A stretch of DNA of 64,000 bases from a bacterium (GCA_030530385.1 JAUMVB010000003.1:1-64000); one strand, 5' to 3'; positions 6,238-14,895 are shown, numbered from the stretch's first letter. Numbers and translations: made by a program. The notes: generated by a model not told the origin, from the letters alone.

Positions 6238-7689
6238 ATGGAAAAACCAAAAATAAACAATTATAATTCGCTAGAAAATACTGATGAGAATCGAGAAAAA
6301 TTCGTTCAAGAATTTAATAAAAAAGTTTTAGATTTAGATTTTCTTGAGAATAGCGATAATGCTTTCAAGATAACAAAGGCCCTCGAAAATGGTAAAGAAG
6401 TTGATATTTATACCGTTCATAAGGGTGATTTTAATTTGCTCGTCTCGTCGCCTTTTTTAGTTTTTATGAATCCAATAGGTTCCGATATTCGAAATAACTT
6501 CTTTTGTGATCAGGAAAATATTATTAAAGCTTCAAAAATGAGCTTTGATGAAATGCGTCAAGAATTTGGTTTTGGGAATAATTATATTTCAACTTCTTTT
6601 ATATCAAGCGAAAACTTTAAATCTCTTAATTGGGGGCTCTGTAGTCCTTGGAGTTTTGGTTATTCTCAAATTGAGCCTAATGATATTATTAATGGTGGTG
6701 CAGGTGATCAGTGGACATCTGGTGAAAAAACTCTTCGTGGCGAGATAAGTGAGATTAGTTCTTATTTATATAATGATTTACACTTTGATGACTTAAATTA
6801 TAATGAAATTGCACTTTGGCGTTATGAGGATATGGAAAATTCCCAGCCGCGAAAACCTGATTTTATTGTAACCGGTGCATATACGACTGATAAATTTAAA
6901 GGTAAGAATATTGATTTAGCCGCCCAAGCTGCAGCAGAGTTTAATGTTCCGGTGGTTATTTTTGATGAAGAAAGTTTTACTGATCAAAAAATATCAGAAA
7001 TTGACTCGATGATGGAGAGACATTTAAATGGCGAAATTTCGAATATGGATTTTTTGAATTTTTACCTTCGCGGTGCGCAAAGTTTTGATTTGAACTATCC
7101 TACCGAGCAGAAATTTTATGCTAACGAAGTCTATCAGGCTCACCTTAATAATATTGGTGAGATTATGAAAAATTTACGCCATAATTCGGACTTTAAAAAC
7201 GAAAAATCAAGCGAAAAATTATTCGAAAATCTGCAAAATATTCGAGATATTTATTTGAAGCGGGATGCGGTAATTCAGTCTTGGAGTGAAGCTTTTATTT
7301 CTAAGGCTGGACTTACGAAAGGGCTTTTTGCTGTGGATTTTTCGATTAATAATAAGGGAAATGAAGAACTTAAATATGTTATATCGGAGGCTGATCGTAA
7401 TTTGCGTCGAGAGATGTTTGAAATTGAAAAAGAAGTTCTTGAAAACATGGTGGCGAATAAGTTTAAATATCCGCAAGGGATTAAAGAATTTCTATCGGTC
7501 AATGAGCCAAATATTATAATGCTTGATGATGAAGAAGTTAACTTTGAAGATGATTCTATTCAAGTTAACCTTCCTGATATGAATCTTACTTTAGGTAAAG
7601 GGGCGCCTAATTTCATTAAAAAATCTATCCATATAACCGAAGAAGAAATTGAGGACTTGAAAAAACTTTTTGCAAAAATTGAAAAATAA
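6238..7689 (+). CDS. Large unknown protein, possible ADP-ribosyltransferase-like effector
   Basis: 483 residues. ATG 6238 is preferred over the frame-open upstream codon at 6202 because the promoter -10 sits 7 nt before it. N-terminal half: YISTSFISSENF, then FGYSQIEPNDIINGGAGDQ, then NEIALWRYED and PDFIVTGAY, ending FNVPVVIFDEE. From memory, this order (S-T-S block, 'YNE.al.R', 'kPdyiv', 'VPivviD') occurs in uncharacterised Firmicute and Saccharibacterial proteins related to ADP-ribosyltransferase-fold families. The C-terminal half is helical and charged. No signal peptide or transmembrane segment. A DUF5663-like gene follows. The fold is a guess; no activity is claimed. Confidence 0.6.
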   Translation: MEKPKINNYNSLENTDENREKFVQEFNKKVLDLDFLENSDNAFKITKALENGKEVDIYTVHKGDFNLLVSSPFLVFMNPIGSDIRNNFFCDQENIIKASKMSFDEMRQEFGFGNNYISTSFISSENFKSLNWGLCSPWSFGYSQIEPNDIINGGAGDQWTSGEKTLRGEISEISSYLYNDLHFDDLNYNEIALWRYEDMENSQPRKPDFIVTGAYTTDKFKGKNIDLAAQAAAEFNVPVVIFDEESFTDQKISEIDSMMERHLNGEISNMDFLNFYLRGAQSFDLNYPTEQKFYANEVYQAHLNNIGEIMKNLRHNSDFKNEKSSEKLFENLQNIRDIYLKRDAVIQSWSEAFISKAGLTKGLFAVDFSINNKGNEELKYVISEADRNLRREMFEIEKEVLENMVANKFKYPQGIKEFLSVNEPNIIMLDDEEVNFEDDSIQVNLPDMNLTLGKGAPNFIKKSIHITEEEIEDLKKLFAKIEK

Positions 7690-7732
7690 TTGTGCTTGTG
7701 TTAAAATTAGTATGACTAAACAAGGAAAAGCA

Positions 7733-8146
7733 ATGTTTGAATTAGACGAGAAATTTTTCGAAGAAATTGGGCTAAATAGAATGCCTGTGAATGAGCAAGA
7801 AGAGTTTAAAAAACACATTCAAGAAGAAATTGAAGTGCGTGTGGGTGAGAGGATTTCTGACGGTATGTCGCCAGAGAAGCTAGATGAATTTGAGGCGATC
7901 ATTGATGAAAATTCGGATTTTATTCAGAATTGGGTTTTAATGAATACACCTGATTATAAAAACGATGAAATTTATCAGACTTTTGTTAATCAAAATAACG
8001 GTCAAGAAAGTGCAGAGATTATGAATGAATATGCAGCTATGAAGTGGCTTCAAGTCAATCGTCCAGATTTCGCACAAATTATCGAGACCGTAATGAATGA
8101 AATGAAGGGTGAGCTTCGCGCAAATATTAATAAGATTATTGGCTAA
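7733..8146 (+). CDS. DUF5663-like small acidic protein
   Basis: 137 residues from ATG 7733, chosen because AAGGAAAAG lies just before it; ATG 7712 is an alternative, with TAAAAT only 4 nt upstream. The N-terminus FFEEIGLNRMPVNEQEEF and a following Glu-rich amphipathic helix (IQEEIEVRVGERIS) match, from memory, the short DUF5663 domain common in CPR genomes. The C-terminal half is a further helical segment ending RANINKIIG. Soluble; function unknown. It lies 43 bp after the 483-residue gene. Confidence 0.65.
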   Translation: MFELDEKFFEEIGLNRMPVNEQEEFKKHIQEEIEVRVGERISDGMSPEKLDEFEAIIDENSDFIQNWVLMNTPDYKNDEIYQTFVNQNNGQESAEIMNEYAAMKWLQVNRPDFAQIIETVMNEMKGELRANINKIIG

Positions 8147-8155
8147 GTAAAATGA

Positions 8156-8192
8156 AATATCAGCTTCCAAAAATGAAAGCTGGTATTTTATT
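8156..8192 (+). terminator. Terminator between convergent genes
   Basis: TATCAGCTT pairs with AAGCTGGTA, followed by TTTTATTTTTT. It overlaps the end of fmt on the other strand. Confidence 0.7.
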
Positions 8193-9075
8193 TTTTCAGA
8201 TAGCCGTTTATAAAGCTCTGCGCAGTTGTTTCTTTGCCGTTCGGTGTAAGAAGCGTTTTTATTTCTAGAAACTCTCCATCCGCAAATTCAAGCGTTAAAG
8301 GTGAATTTTTGGGGTTCGAGTTTACTACTTTCGCAGTTTTAATAACTACTAAATAGTCATCAATTTGAATCTTACTTTTTGGAAAGATTTCGAAAGCTCG
8401 AATTTGTTGTTCTGCTTGTTTTGCGTTTTGATTTTCTGGATTTAGAATTGAATCACTTTTTTTAAGGAGTTGGCAATATTCGGCTTGTGAATTATCTTGT
8501 TTTTTACCTTTTAGCTCACCAGAAATAATCTTTGGTAAATCTCGTACCAATATTTCAGCACCAATCTTACCGCAAATTTCATAAAGATCGCTAGCGGTTT
8601 CTGTTTTCGAAAGTTTAATTTCTTCTTGTGAATAAACATCGCCAGCGTCCATTTCTTTTGAGAGTTTCATTAGCGAAACGCCAGTTTTTGTATCACCATT
8701 TAAAATCGCGCTCTCAATTGGGCTTGGTCCGCGATATTTTGGTAGAAGTGAAGGGTGAATGTTTACTATTGCGGGTGTGAACAAATCAATAATTTCTTGT
8801 GGGATAATTCGCCCAAACGAAACTAAAACACCTACTGGATTTTCGAAATTCTGCACAAATTCGATAATTTCATTCATTTTTTGCGGTTGAAGAACGGGGA
8901 TTTTAAACCTTTCGCCAATTTTCTTAACTTTTGGCGATTGAAGTTTTTGGCCGCGACCTTTTTTGGAATCTGGTTTAGCGATAATTCCAGCAATTTCAAA
9001 ATTTTCATCAATAAGTTTTTGGAGTGAAACGGCCGAAAAATCTTCCGTGCCAAAGAAAATTATAGGATTTTTCAC
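8188..9075 (-). CDS. fmt: Methionyl-tRNA formyltransferase
   Basis: 295 residues, GTG start directly after the def stop (TAG|GTG). N-terminal formyltransferase fold: IIFFGTEDFSAVSLQ at the start, KKGRGQKL near 38, and the active-site block NIHPSLLPKYRGPSPIESAI near 110 (N, H and the SLLPxYRG loop), with MDAGD near 145. The C-terminal domain is shorter than in E. coli. It formylates Met-tRNAfMet with 10-formyl-tetrahydrofolate. Forms a two-gene operon with def, the enzyme that removes the formyl group. Confidence 0.95.
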   Translation of the reverse strand: MKNPIIFFGTEDFSAVSLQKLIDENFEIAGIIAKPDSKKGRGQKLQSPKVKKIGERFKIPVLQPQKMNEIIEFVQNFENPVGVLVSFGRIIPQEIIDLFTPAIVNIHPSLLPKYRGPSPIESAILNGDTKTGVSLMKLSKEMDAGDVYSQEEIKLSKTETASDLYEICGKIGAEILVRDLPKIISGELKGKKQDNSQAEYCQLLKKSDSILNPENQNAKQAEQQIRAFEIFPKSKIQIDDYLVVIKTAKVVNSNPKNSPLTLEFADGEFLEIKTLLTPNGKETTAQSFINGYLKK

Positions 9076-9657
9076 CTATAAATCCTCCCATAAATCAGAA
9101 TTGTTTTCGATATCTTTCTCATAGTTTAATGGTTGTAATTCACCATCTTCATCTAAACGGTAAAACGCGTCTTTTTTATCGCGAATGTGGTCGATAAAGA
9201 GAACACCGTTTGTATGATCAATCTCATGCTGAAGAACACGAGCTAAGAAACCTTCTGCTTTGATGCGAACCTCATTGCCATAAATATCAAGCGCTTTAAC
9301 GCGAATTTTTGAAGCTCGCGGAACTTTGCCATAAATTCCTTTAATTGAAAGGCAACCTTCGAAATCTTCAACGGTTTTTCCTTCAAATTTTGTAATTTCT
9401 GGGTTGATTAAAGCGGTGAATTCCTTGTTATTTTTGTCATCTAAATCACTTCGAACAATAATGATTTTATAGAGTTTGTTAATTTGTGGCGCGGCAATTG
9501 CGGCTGAAATTTCGTGCGGGTGGGCGTTCTCCCAATCGAGGCTAGCATTAATCATATCTTGCACAATTTGGCGAACTTCATCTGTGATAACATGCACGCG
9601 TTCGCATTTTTTGCGCAAATTCTGGTTAGGTAAGGTTATGATATCTTCTTTTTTCAT
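9076..9657 (-). CDS. def: Peptide deformylase
   Basis: 193 residues. All three family motifs are present: IAAPQ (GxGxAAPQ variant) near 52, EGCLS near 100 and HEIDH near 142. The Cys and two His bind the metal and Glu is catalytic. It removes the formyl group from nascent peptides. It starts 8 nt after a TATAAT on the minus strand (9671-9666), with no clear Shine-Dalgarno. First gene of def-fmt. Confidence 0.95.
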   Translation of the reverse strand: MKKEDIITLPNQNLRKKCERVHVITDEVRQIVQDMINASLDWENAHPHEISAAIAAPQINKLYKIIIVRSDLDDKNNKEFTALINPEITKFEGKTVEDFEGCLSIKGIYGKVPRASKIRVKALDIYGNEVRIKAEGFLARVLQHEIDHTNGVLFIDHIRDKKDAFYRLDEDGELQPLNYEKDIENNSDLWEDL

Positions 9658-9665
9658 TAAGGTCG

Positions 9666-9671
9666 ATTATA
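9666..9671 (-). promoter_or_regulatory. -10 box of def-fmt
   Basis: TATAAT on the minus strand, 8 nt before the def ATG. Confidence 0.6.
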
Positions 9672-9701
9672 ACATTTTTGTATTATAAAATCAAAAATAG
9701 A

Positions 9702-9731
9702 TTGACAGGGTCTACCTGTGCGTAATATGCT
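9702..9731 (+). promoter_or_regulatory. Probable promoter of the candidate RNA/114-residue gene
   Basis: TTGACA (9702-9707), 18 bp, TATGCT (9726-9731); an alternative -10 is TAATAT at 9723-9728. Confidence 0.45.
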
Positions 9732-9736
9732 TGTTG

Positions 9737-9872
9737 ATAGAAGTTTGAATTGGTGGACTTCTCAGCGAGCGACGCGCGTTTTGTACTTTTAGGAAGATGT
9801 GGCTATTATGCCTTAGGAAATATATGCTTAATTATTTTTACGGCGAACTGATCTAAGCTCGTCAATTTTTTA
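9737..9872 (+). ncRNA. Candidate structured leader RNA or small RNA
   Basis: About 135 nt without an ORF, clearly more G+C-rich than other spacers. It has a GAAGT...ACTTC hairpin at its start, a GCG...CGC stem in the middle, and at the end GGCGA (9842-9846) able to pair with TCGTC (9859-9863), followed by ATTTTTT. The arrangement (promoter, structured segment, terminator-like hairpin, then a gene 14 nt on) fits a riboswitch/attenuator or a free-standing small RNA. It does not match 6S, SRP, RNase P or tmRNA signatures known to me. Confidence 0.35.
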
Positions 9873-9885
9873 TGAAAGGTTTATT

Positions 9886-10230
9886 ATGGAAAAGTATTCA
9901 AAAATTCAAAAAATACTACACGAGATTTCGCCAAAAGCTAAAGCGGCGGAATTTTATTCTTTGTGTTTGCTTGCGATGGTTTATTTTGAGAATGACAATT
10001 TTGAAATGATTGAATTTCTCGATAAAGAATATTATAGCAAAATGATTACAGATGGTTATGGATTTTCGAATTCAAAAAATAAATTTTCGCCAAGTATTGT
10101 TGAGTTTGGTGAGTTTATTGGATTTTTAAATGAAGATATTCAGAAAATTAAAATTGGCAAGAAAACTAAAGAAGAAATTCGCGTATCAATGTGGCATTAT
10201 TTTCAAGAAAATATCCTGAAAACTAAATAA
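9886..10230 (+). CDS. Unknown 114-residue protein
   Basis: ATG 9886 with a weak AAAGG upstream. Mostly helical: KIQKILHEISPKAKAAEFYS, then SLCLLAMVYFENDNFEMI, then a basic segment and WHYFQENILKTK at the end. No signal peptide or recognisable domain. Its last 8 bp overlap the end of convergent priA. It follows the candidate structured RNA and may be regulated by it. Confidence 0.6.
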   Translation: MEKYSKIQKILHEISPKAKAAEFYSLCLLAMVYFENDNFEMIEFLDKEYYSKMITDGYGFSNSKNKFSPSIVEFGEFIGFLNEDIQKIKIGKKTKEEIRVSMWHYFQENILKTK

Positions 10231-12184
10231 GCCCCGAGTCCAAATCAACTCGCCACTGTGGCTTGCCCTGAAATTCCCGCGCAATCTCTAAAAGTGGTGC
10301 GCGTTTTTTGCTCTTTATGACAATTTGCCAGCGATAAGTTTCACCAACTCGTTCATAAAAAGCTGGTGTTGGTCCAAAGATTTGAACTTTACCTTTGAAT
10401 TTTTCACGAATTGCCTTAGCCTCTTTTTGTGCATTTAAAATAGCTGATCTCTCAGTTTTATAAATGCAAGTTAATTTAAGAAGATAAACAAAAGGTGGAA
10501 AATTTTCTTTTTTGCGTTTTTCTATTTCGAAATTATAAAAACCGGTATAGTTTTGTGCTATTCCAAACTTTATAGACGGAGCATCGGGCTGAAAAGTTTG
10601 TACTACGACATTTGTTTCGTTTGAATGACGACCGACGCGACCTACAACTTGCGCAATTAGTTGAAAGTTTCGTTCGCTAGAAGTAAAATCTGGTAAAGCT
10701 AAACCTGCATCCGCTTGAATAATTCCTACCGTCTTAAGTTTTGGTAGGTCTAATCCTTTGGCGATAACTTGCGTGCCGATAATAATTTCAATTTCACCCG
10801 AGACTATTTCGTTATACATTTTTTCGACTGTTTTATCAGATTCTGAGTCGGCATCAAAACGTGCAATTTTTTTATTGGGAAATAACTTTCGAATTTCTTC
10901 CTCAATCATTTTTGTGCCAATCCCTTTGTGGATAATTTCAGGTTCGCCACAATCAGGGCATGAGAGCGGTATTTTTTCGCTATAACCACAAATATGGCAA
11001 ATAATCTTATGCTTATCTGTATGTAAAGTTAGGGGCAAGAAACAATTTGGACATAATGCTTGCCAGCCGCAATTGTGACACATTGTTATTGATGCGCTTC
11101 CGCGTCGATTGTGATAGAGTAGGACTTGTTTATTTTCGCTTAGAGTTTGATTCATTTCGCTTAAAAGTTCTTTTGATAAAAAGCGATGGTTGTGAGAAGA
11201 TTTTTTAGTTAAATCAATTATTGAAACTTTTGGTGGCCTAGCTTGTTTTTTAGCAAGTTCAGTTAGTTTTATGATTTCGTTTCCTCCATTTTTTGCTGAA
11301 ATTTCTGCTAGAAAGTAATCTTCAACTAAAGGTGTTGCCGATCCTAAAATTACTTTAAAATTAAAATGCGACGCTAAAAAACTACTAACTCGTAGGGCGG
11401 AGTATTTTGGCGTTTGTTCTTGTTTAAAGCTTGGCTCGTGAGCTTCATCGATTATGATTAGCCCGAGATTTTTGACTGGTGCAAATAGGGCGGAGCGCGC
11501 TCCAATAATAATTTGCGGATCAGTATCGTTTAGTATTTTTAACCAAGTCTTATGTCGCTCAGATTCGGTTTGGCGTGAGTGTATAACTTTTATATTCGTG
11601 AAATGGCTTCTAAAATTTGTAACTAATTGAGATGTTAGTGCAATTTCTGGTATAAGAATAATTGCGGATTTGTTATTTTTAAAAGCCTCTTTCACTTGAT
11701 TTATGTAGATTGAAGTTTTACCCGATCCTGTGATTCCGTGAAGAAGCACAGTTCCGTTATGTATTTTATTTAGTTTTTCTATAGCATTTTGCTGCTGTTT
11801 TGTGTATAAAAAATTTGAACGGTTTTTACGATTTATATCTGTTTCAGTGATTTCATTTTTTGTGAGGCGACGTAATTTTTGAACTCCATTAGGTAAAATT
11901 CCGCTCAGGACTTGCGATAAGTGTGTTGCGTAATATTGACTTATCCATTCAGATGCTTTTATTAGATGATCTGGGATTGGTTGGTTCGAAATGACTCTTT
12001 GAACTTTGCGAGTTTCAAAATTTGGTTTTTCTACAGTTTTCCAAACTATACCGGTATTTTTTTTGTTGCCAATTGGAATTTCGACAATTTGGCCCCTCTG
12101 AAGTTTTATATCGGATGAATAAGTAAAAACTTCGCTCTCATTGCGAATAATTTTAAGCGGAGCGATTTCGTAATAGTTTTCCAT
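10223..12184 (-). CDS. priA: Primosomal replication protein N' (PriA helicase)
   Basis: 653 residues. N-terminal 3'-DNA-binding domain (about 1-95), then superfamily 2 helicase: HGITGSGKT (Walker A, near 150), DEAHEPS (motif II) and GSATP (motif III). Eight Cys in CxxC pairs around residues 370-415 (CHNCGWQALCPNC; CHICGY; CPDCG) form the two zinc sites of PriA. VGRVGRH is motif VI. It restarts collapsed replication forks by loading DnaB. The start is 24 bp from a divergent gene whose -10 box overlaps its own. Confidence 0.96.
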   Translation of the reverse strand: MENYYEIAPLKIIRNESEVFTYSSDIKLQRGQIVEIPIGNKKNTGIVWKTVEKPNFETRKVQRVISNQPIPDHLIKASEWISQYYATHLSQVLSGILPNGVQKLRRLTKNEITETDINRKNRSNFLYTKQQQNAIEKLNKIHNGTVLLHGITGSGKTSIYINQVKEAFKNNKSAIILIPEIALTSQLVTNFRSHFTNIKVIHSRQTESERHKTWLKILNDTDPQIIIGARSALFAPVKNLGLIIIDEAHEPSFKQEQTPKYSALRVSSFLASHFNFKVILGSATPLVEDYFLAEISAKNGGNEIIKLTELAKKQARPPKVSIIDLTKKSSHNHRFLSKELLSEMNQTLSENKQVLLYHNRRGSASITMCHNCGWQALCPNCFLPLTLHTDKHKIICHICGYSEKIPLSCPDCGEPEIIHKGIGTKMIEEEIRKLFPNKKIARFDADSESDKTVEKMYNEIVSGEIEIIIGTQVIAKGLDLPKLKTVGIIQADAGLALPDFTSSERNFQLIAQVVGRVGRHSNETNVVVQTFQPDAPSIKFGIAQNYTGFYNFEIEKRKKENFPPFVYLLKLTCIYKTERSAILNAQKEAKAIREKFKGKVQIFGPTPAFYERVGETYRWQIVIKSKKRAPLLEIAREFQGKPQWRVDLDSGLI

Positions 12185-12192
12185 CTATTTTT

Positions 12193-12202
12193 ATTGTATA
12201 AT
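12193..12202. promoter_or_regulatory. Overlapping divergent -10 boxes
   Basis: Minus strand TACAAT (12198-12193), 8 nt from the priA ATG, overlaps plus strand TATAAT (12197-12202), 6 nt from the ATG at 12209. The whole gap between the two start codons is 24 bp. No convincing -35 was seen for the plus-strand gene. Confidence 0.55.
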
Positions 12203-12208
12203 AAAAAT

Positions 12209-12865
12209 ATGTATTTTGAAAATCGAAACTCAGCAGGGAATCTTTTGGCGGAACAACTTTTCGAAAAATATCGCTTTGAAGATTGTGCTGTTATCGCTTT
12301 GAATGAGGGCGGTGTTTTGGTTGGTGAACCTATTGCAGCGGCTCTTCATAGTGTGCTCAATCTACTTTTGAGTGAAGAAGTTGAACTTGCCGGCGAAAAC
12401 TTAATTTTGGGTAGTGTTTCGCAAAATGGTAATTTCGTGCGCAATTCTTTTATGACTAATGCTGAATTTGAAGGGTATGTCGCAGAAAGCTTTGGCGCTT
12501 TCCAGAAAGACCAATTTGAGAAATTTCAGAAAATTAATCGCTTAATTGGCGATGGCGGGACGATATCTCTAGACCTGCTTAGGAATCGCAATATTATTTT
12601 AGTGAGTGATGGTTTTGCTGAAAAGGCTACGCTTGACGTTGTGCTGGATTTTTTAAAACCGATTGATTATAAGAAACTTATTGTTGCAGCTCCGGTTGCA
12701 AGTGTTGAGGCTATTGATCGGCTACATATTTCTGCAGATGAACTCCACATTCTTGACGTCAAGGCGAATTATTTCGGCGCGAATCATTATTATGATGAGA
12801 ACGAGCTTCCTTCTCGTGAAGAGGTTGTTAAAAAAATAAACGAAATCATTTTAAATTGGCGTTAA
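12209..12865 (+). CDS. Phosphoribosyltransferase-fold protein with altered PRPP loop
   Basis: 218 residues. ATG 12209 is set by TATAAT 6 nt upstream; an in-frame TTG at 12194 lies inside the promoter. The N-terminus FENRNSAGNLLAEQL and ALNEGGVLVGEPIAAAL match the start of type I PRTases of the 'predicted phosphoribosyltransferase' group. The later motif that normally reads like V-D-D-G-x-A-T-G-x-T here reads ILVSDGFAEKATL: the first Asp is Ser and the Thr-Gly is Glu-Lys. Binding of PRPP may therefore be lost, suggesting a regulatory or non-enzymatic role. Cytoplasmic; partner unknown. Confidence 0.7.
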   Translation: MYFENRNSAGNLLAEQLFEKYRFEDCAVIALNEGGVLVGEPIAAALHSVLNLLLSEEVELAGENLILGSVSQNGNFVRNSFMTNAEFEGYVAESFGAFQKDQFEKFQKINRLIGDGGTISLDLLRNRNIILVSDGFAEKATLDVVLDFLKPIDYKKLIVAAPVASVEAIDRLHISADELHILDVKANYFGANHYYDENELPSREEVVKKINEIILNWR

Positions 12866-12919
12866 ATTGCTTGCGAAAAAGGCTTATTTTTTGTAAAATA
12901 GGAGATAAGAGAGCTAAAA

Positions 12920-13240
12920 ATGGTAGATTTGGATATTTTTATTACATCACGGGTTAAGCGAAAAATTGTCGTATTTTTTGTTACTTATCCTGCTATCAAG
13001 ATGCATATACGAGGCTTAGCGAAACTTCTTAAAGAGGATCCGGGAAATATTCAGCGTGAGCTCAATAAACTTGAAAAAGCTGGATTTTTATTCCGTGAAA
13101 AGAGGAAAAATACATTTGTCTATTTTTCGAATACGGATTTTCTTTTGTTTAAAGAATTGCAGTCGATTGTTATGAAGGTTCGTGCGCAACAGACTGTTTC
13201 GCGAAATCCTCGTTTTTTGAATAATTCTGTTAAGGGGTAA
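12920..13240 (+). CDS. Winged-helix DNA-binding protein (ArsR/MarR-like fold)
   Basis: 106 residues, with TAGGAGATAAG upstream of ATG 12920. The segment IRGLAKLLKEDPGNIQRELN at about 30-50 is a helix-turn-helix, followed by KLEKAGFLFREKRKNTFVYF, a typical wing. No metal-binding Cys or sensor domain is seen. It ends 4 bp before recJ, so the two are probably co-transcribed. Likely a local transcription regulator; targets unknown. Confidence 0.75.
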   Translation: MVDLDIFITSRVKRKIVVFFVTYPAIKMHIRGLAKLLKEDPGNIQRELNKLEKAGFLFREKRKNTFVYFSNTDFLLFKELQSIVMKVRAQQTVSRNPRFLNNSVKG

Positions 13241-13244
13241 TAAG

Positions 13245-14888
13245 ATGTCGCTTTCCGTGAGCGAAATTATCGAACGAATTTTAGAGAATCGTGGAGTTTT
13301 GAAAGAGAATCGTGAGGCTTTTCTGAACCCAGATTACAACAATCAGCACGATCCTTTTTTGTTGCCCGATATGGAAAAAGCGGTTGAACGACTTTTGCGG
13401 GCGTACAAAAAGCAAGAAAAAATTACTATATATGGTGATTATGATGTTGATGGAGTTTCGGCTTCAACTATTATTTTGGATGCTTTTGAAAAATTTGGCT
13501 TCAAAAATATCGATTACTTTTTGCCGGATCGCTTTAAAGATGGCTATGGAATGAACGAGCGAGGTGTGAAATTGCTCGCTGAGCGCGGAACTAATCTAAT
13601 TTTAACAGTTGACTGTGGAAGTTTGAATCATGCTGAGATTGATTTTGCAAAAGGATTTGGGATTGATACGATCGTGACTGACCACCATAATATTGCCGAA
13701 GTTCAACCGAATGCAGTGGCAGTCGTGAACCCTCGCCGAAAAGAAAATAAATATCCGCAAGCCGAGAAATTCGCAGGTGTTGGTGTAGCTTTTAAATTGA
13801 TCCAAGCTCTACAAACCAGACTTGACGGCTTCCCGCTTGGCCAAGAGAAATGGCTTCTTGATATGGTAGCGCTCGGTACGGTTTGTGATATTATGCAGCA
13901 AACTGTTGAAAACCGTCAGAATACTTTTTGGGGCTTGAAGGTAATGGAGAAAACTCGGCGTAATGGTCTCAAGTTGATGCTAGCTTATGCTGGAATTGAC
14001 AAACCAAATAGTTCTACGCTTGGTTTTGTTTTGGGGCCGCGGATTAACTCGGCTGGTCGGCTTGAAACGGCCGAAAAAGCCTTGGAGCTAATGCTAGAAA
14101 AAGATAGTTTTAGAGCGCTAGAGAAGGCTAAATATTTAGATGAGTTAAATAAAAAACGGCGCAAGCTTCAAAGTGACGCGCTTGAAATTGCAATTCAAAA
14201 AGCTAAGGATTTCGAAAATGACAAAGTTTTAGTTATTGCTGACAAAAATTTCAACGATGGTATTATCGGTATTGTAGCGTCGGGCTTGATGGAGAAGTTT
14301 AAAAAGCCGGTTTTTGTTATTTCGATTGAGGGCGAAATTGCGAAAGGGTCGGCGCGTAGTTTTGGTGAGTTTTCGGCTAGCCAAGCCGTCGATAAAGCGC
14401 GCGAAATTATTATTAAGGGCGGTGGTCATGATGCTGCAGCCGGCGTGACTCTGCCAACCTCGAAAATTGATGATTTCCGGAAAATCGTTAATCAATTTTA
14501 TGATTCGCTCAATCTTAAAGATCAGCTCAAATATCTTTTACCGAAAGTGGATATTCAGCTTGAAGATTTTTCACCAATTTCGTTAAATCTTTTCGAAAAA
14601 ATTACAAAGCTTGAGCCGTTTGGAAACGGGAATGAAGAACCAACTTTCGAAATTAAAAAAGTGCGAGTTATGGATCGGCAAGAAATGGGCGACAAAAAAC
14701 AGCATTTAAAACTAACTTTGACTGATGGCGAGAATGAAATTAAGATGCTAAAATTTAATGCTCCAGAAGAATTTTTTGCTGAAATTGGTGAAGAAATTGA
14801 CGTGGTTTTTTCACTAGGCTTGAATGAATGGCAAGGGCAAAAAAATATCGAAGGGCAGATTTTGCATTTGGAAAGGAAAAGTGTATAA
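13245..14888 (+). CDS. recJ: Single-stranded-DNA exonuclease RecJ
   Basis: 547 residues. DHH phosphoesterase motifs in order: YGDYDVDGVSAS near 66, LTVDCGS near 122, VTDHHN near 145 and the DHHA1 motif GGGHDAAAGV near 390. A C-terminal OB domain ends GQILHLERKSV. It is a 5'-3' exonuclease in recombination and mismatch repair and uses Mn/Mg held by Asp and His. ATG 13245 follows AAGGGGTAATAAG. Its TAA stop lies inside the -10 box of the next gene. Confidence 0.96.
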   Translation: MSLSVSEIIERILENRGVLKENREAFLNPDYNNQHDPFLLPDMEKAVERLLRAYKKQEKITIYGDYDVDGVSASTIILDAFEKFGFKNIDYFLPDRFKDGYGMNERGVKLLAERGTNLILTVDCGSLNHAEIDFAKGFGIDTIVTDHHNIAEVQPNAVAVVNPRRKENKYPQAEKFAGVGVAFKLIQALQTRLDGFPLGQEKWLLDMVALGTVCDIMQQTVENRQNTFWGLKVMEKTRRNGLKLMLAYAGIDKPNSSTLGFVLGPRINSAGRLETAEKALELMLEKDSFRALEKAKYLDELNKKRRKLQSDALEIAIQKAKDFENDKVLVIADKNFNDGIIGIVASGLMEKFKKPVFVISIEGEIAKGSARSFGEFSASQAVDKAREIIIKGGGHDAAAGVTLPTSKIDDFRKIVNQFYDSLNLKDQLKYLLPKVDIQLEDFSPISLNLFEKITKLEPFGNGNEEPTFEIKKVRVMDRQEMGDKKQHLKLTLTDGENEIKMLKFNAPEEFFAEIGEEIDVVFSLGLNEWQGQKNIEGQILHLERKSV

Positions 14889-14889
14889 T
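14884..14889 (+). promoter_or_regulatory. -10 box of the glycosyltransferase gene, overlapping the recJ stop codon
   Basis: TATAAT at 14884-14889 includes the recJ TAA (14886-14888); ATG follows after exactly 6 nt. Confidence 0.6.
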
Positions 14890-14895
14890 TAACTT

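Noticed and set aside
9737-9872. Considered as 6S, RNase P or SRP RNA
   Set aside because: None of the conserved core sequences of these RNAs is present.
12194-12208. TTG start for the PRTase-like gene
   Set aside because: The TTG overlaps the -10 box; ATG 12209 fits the 6-nt rule.
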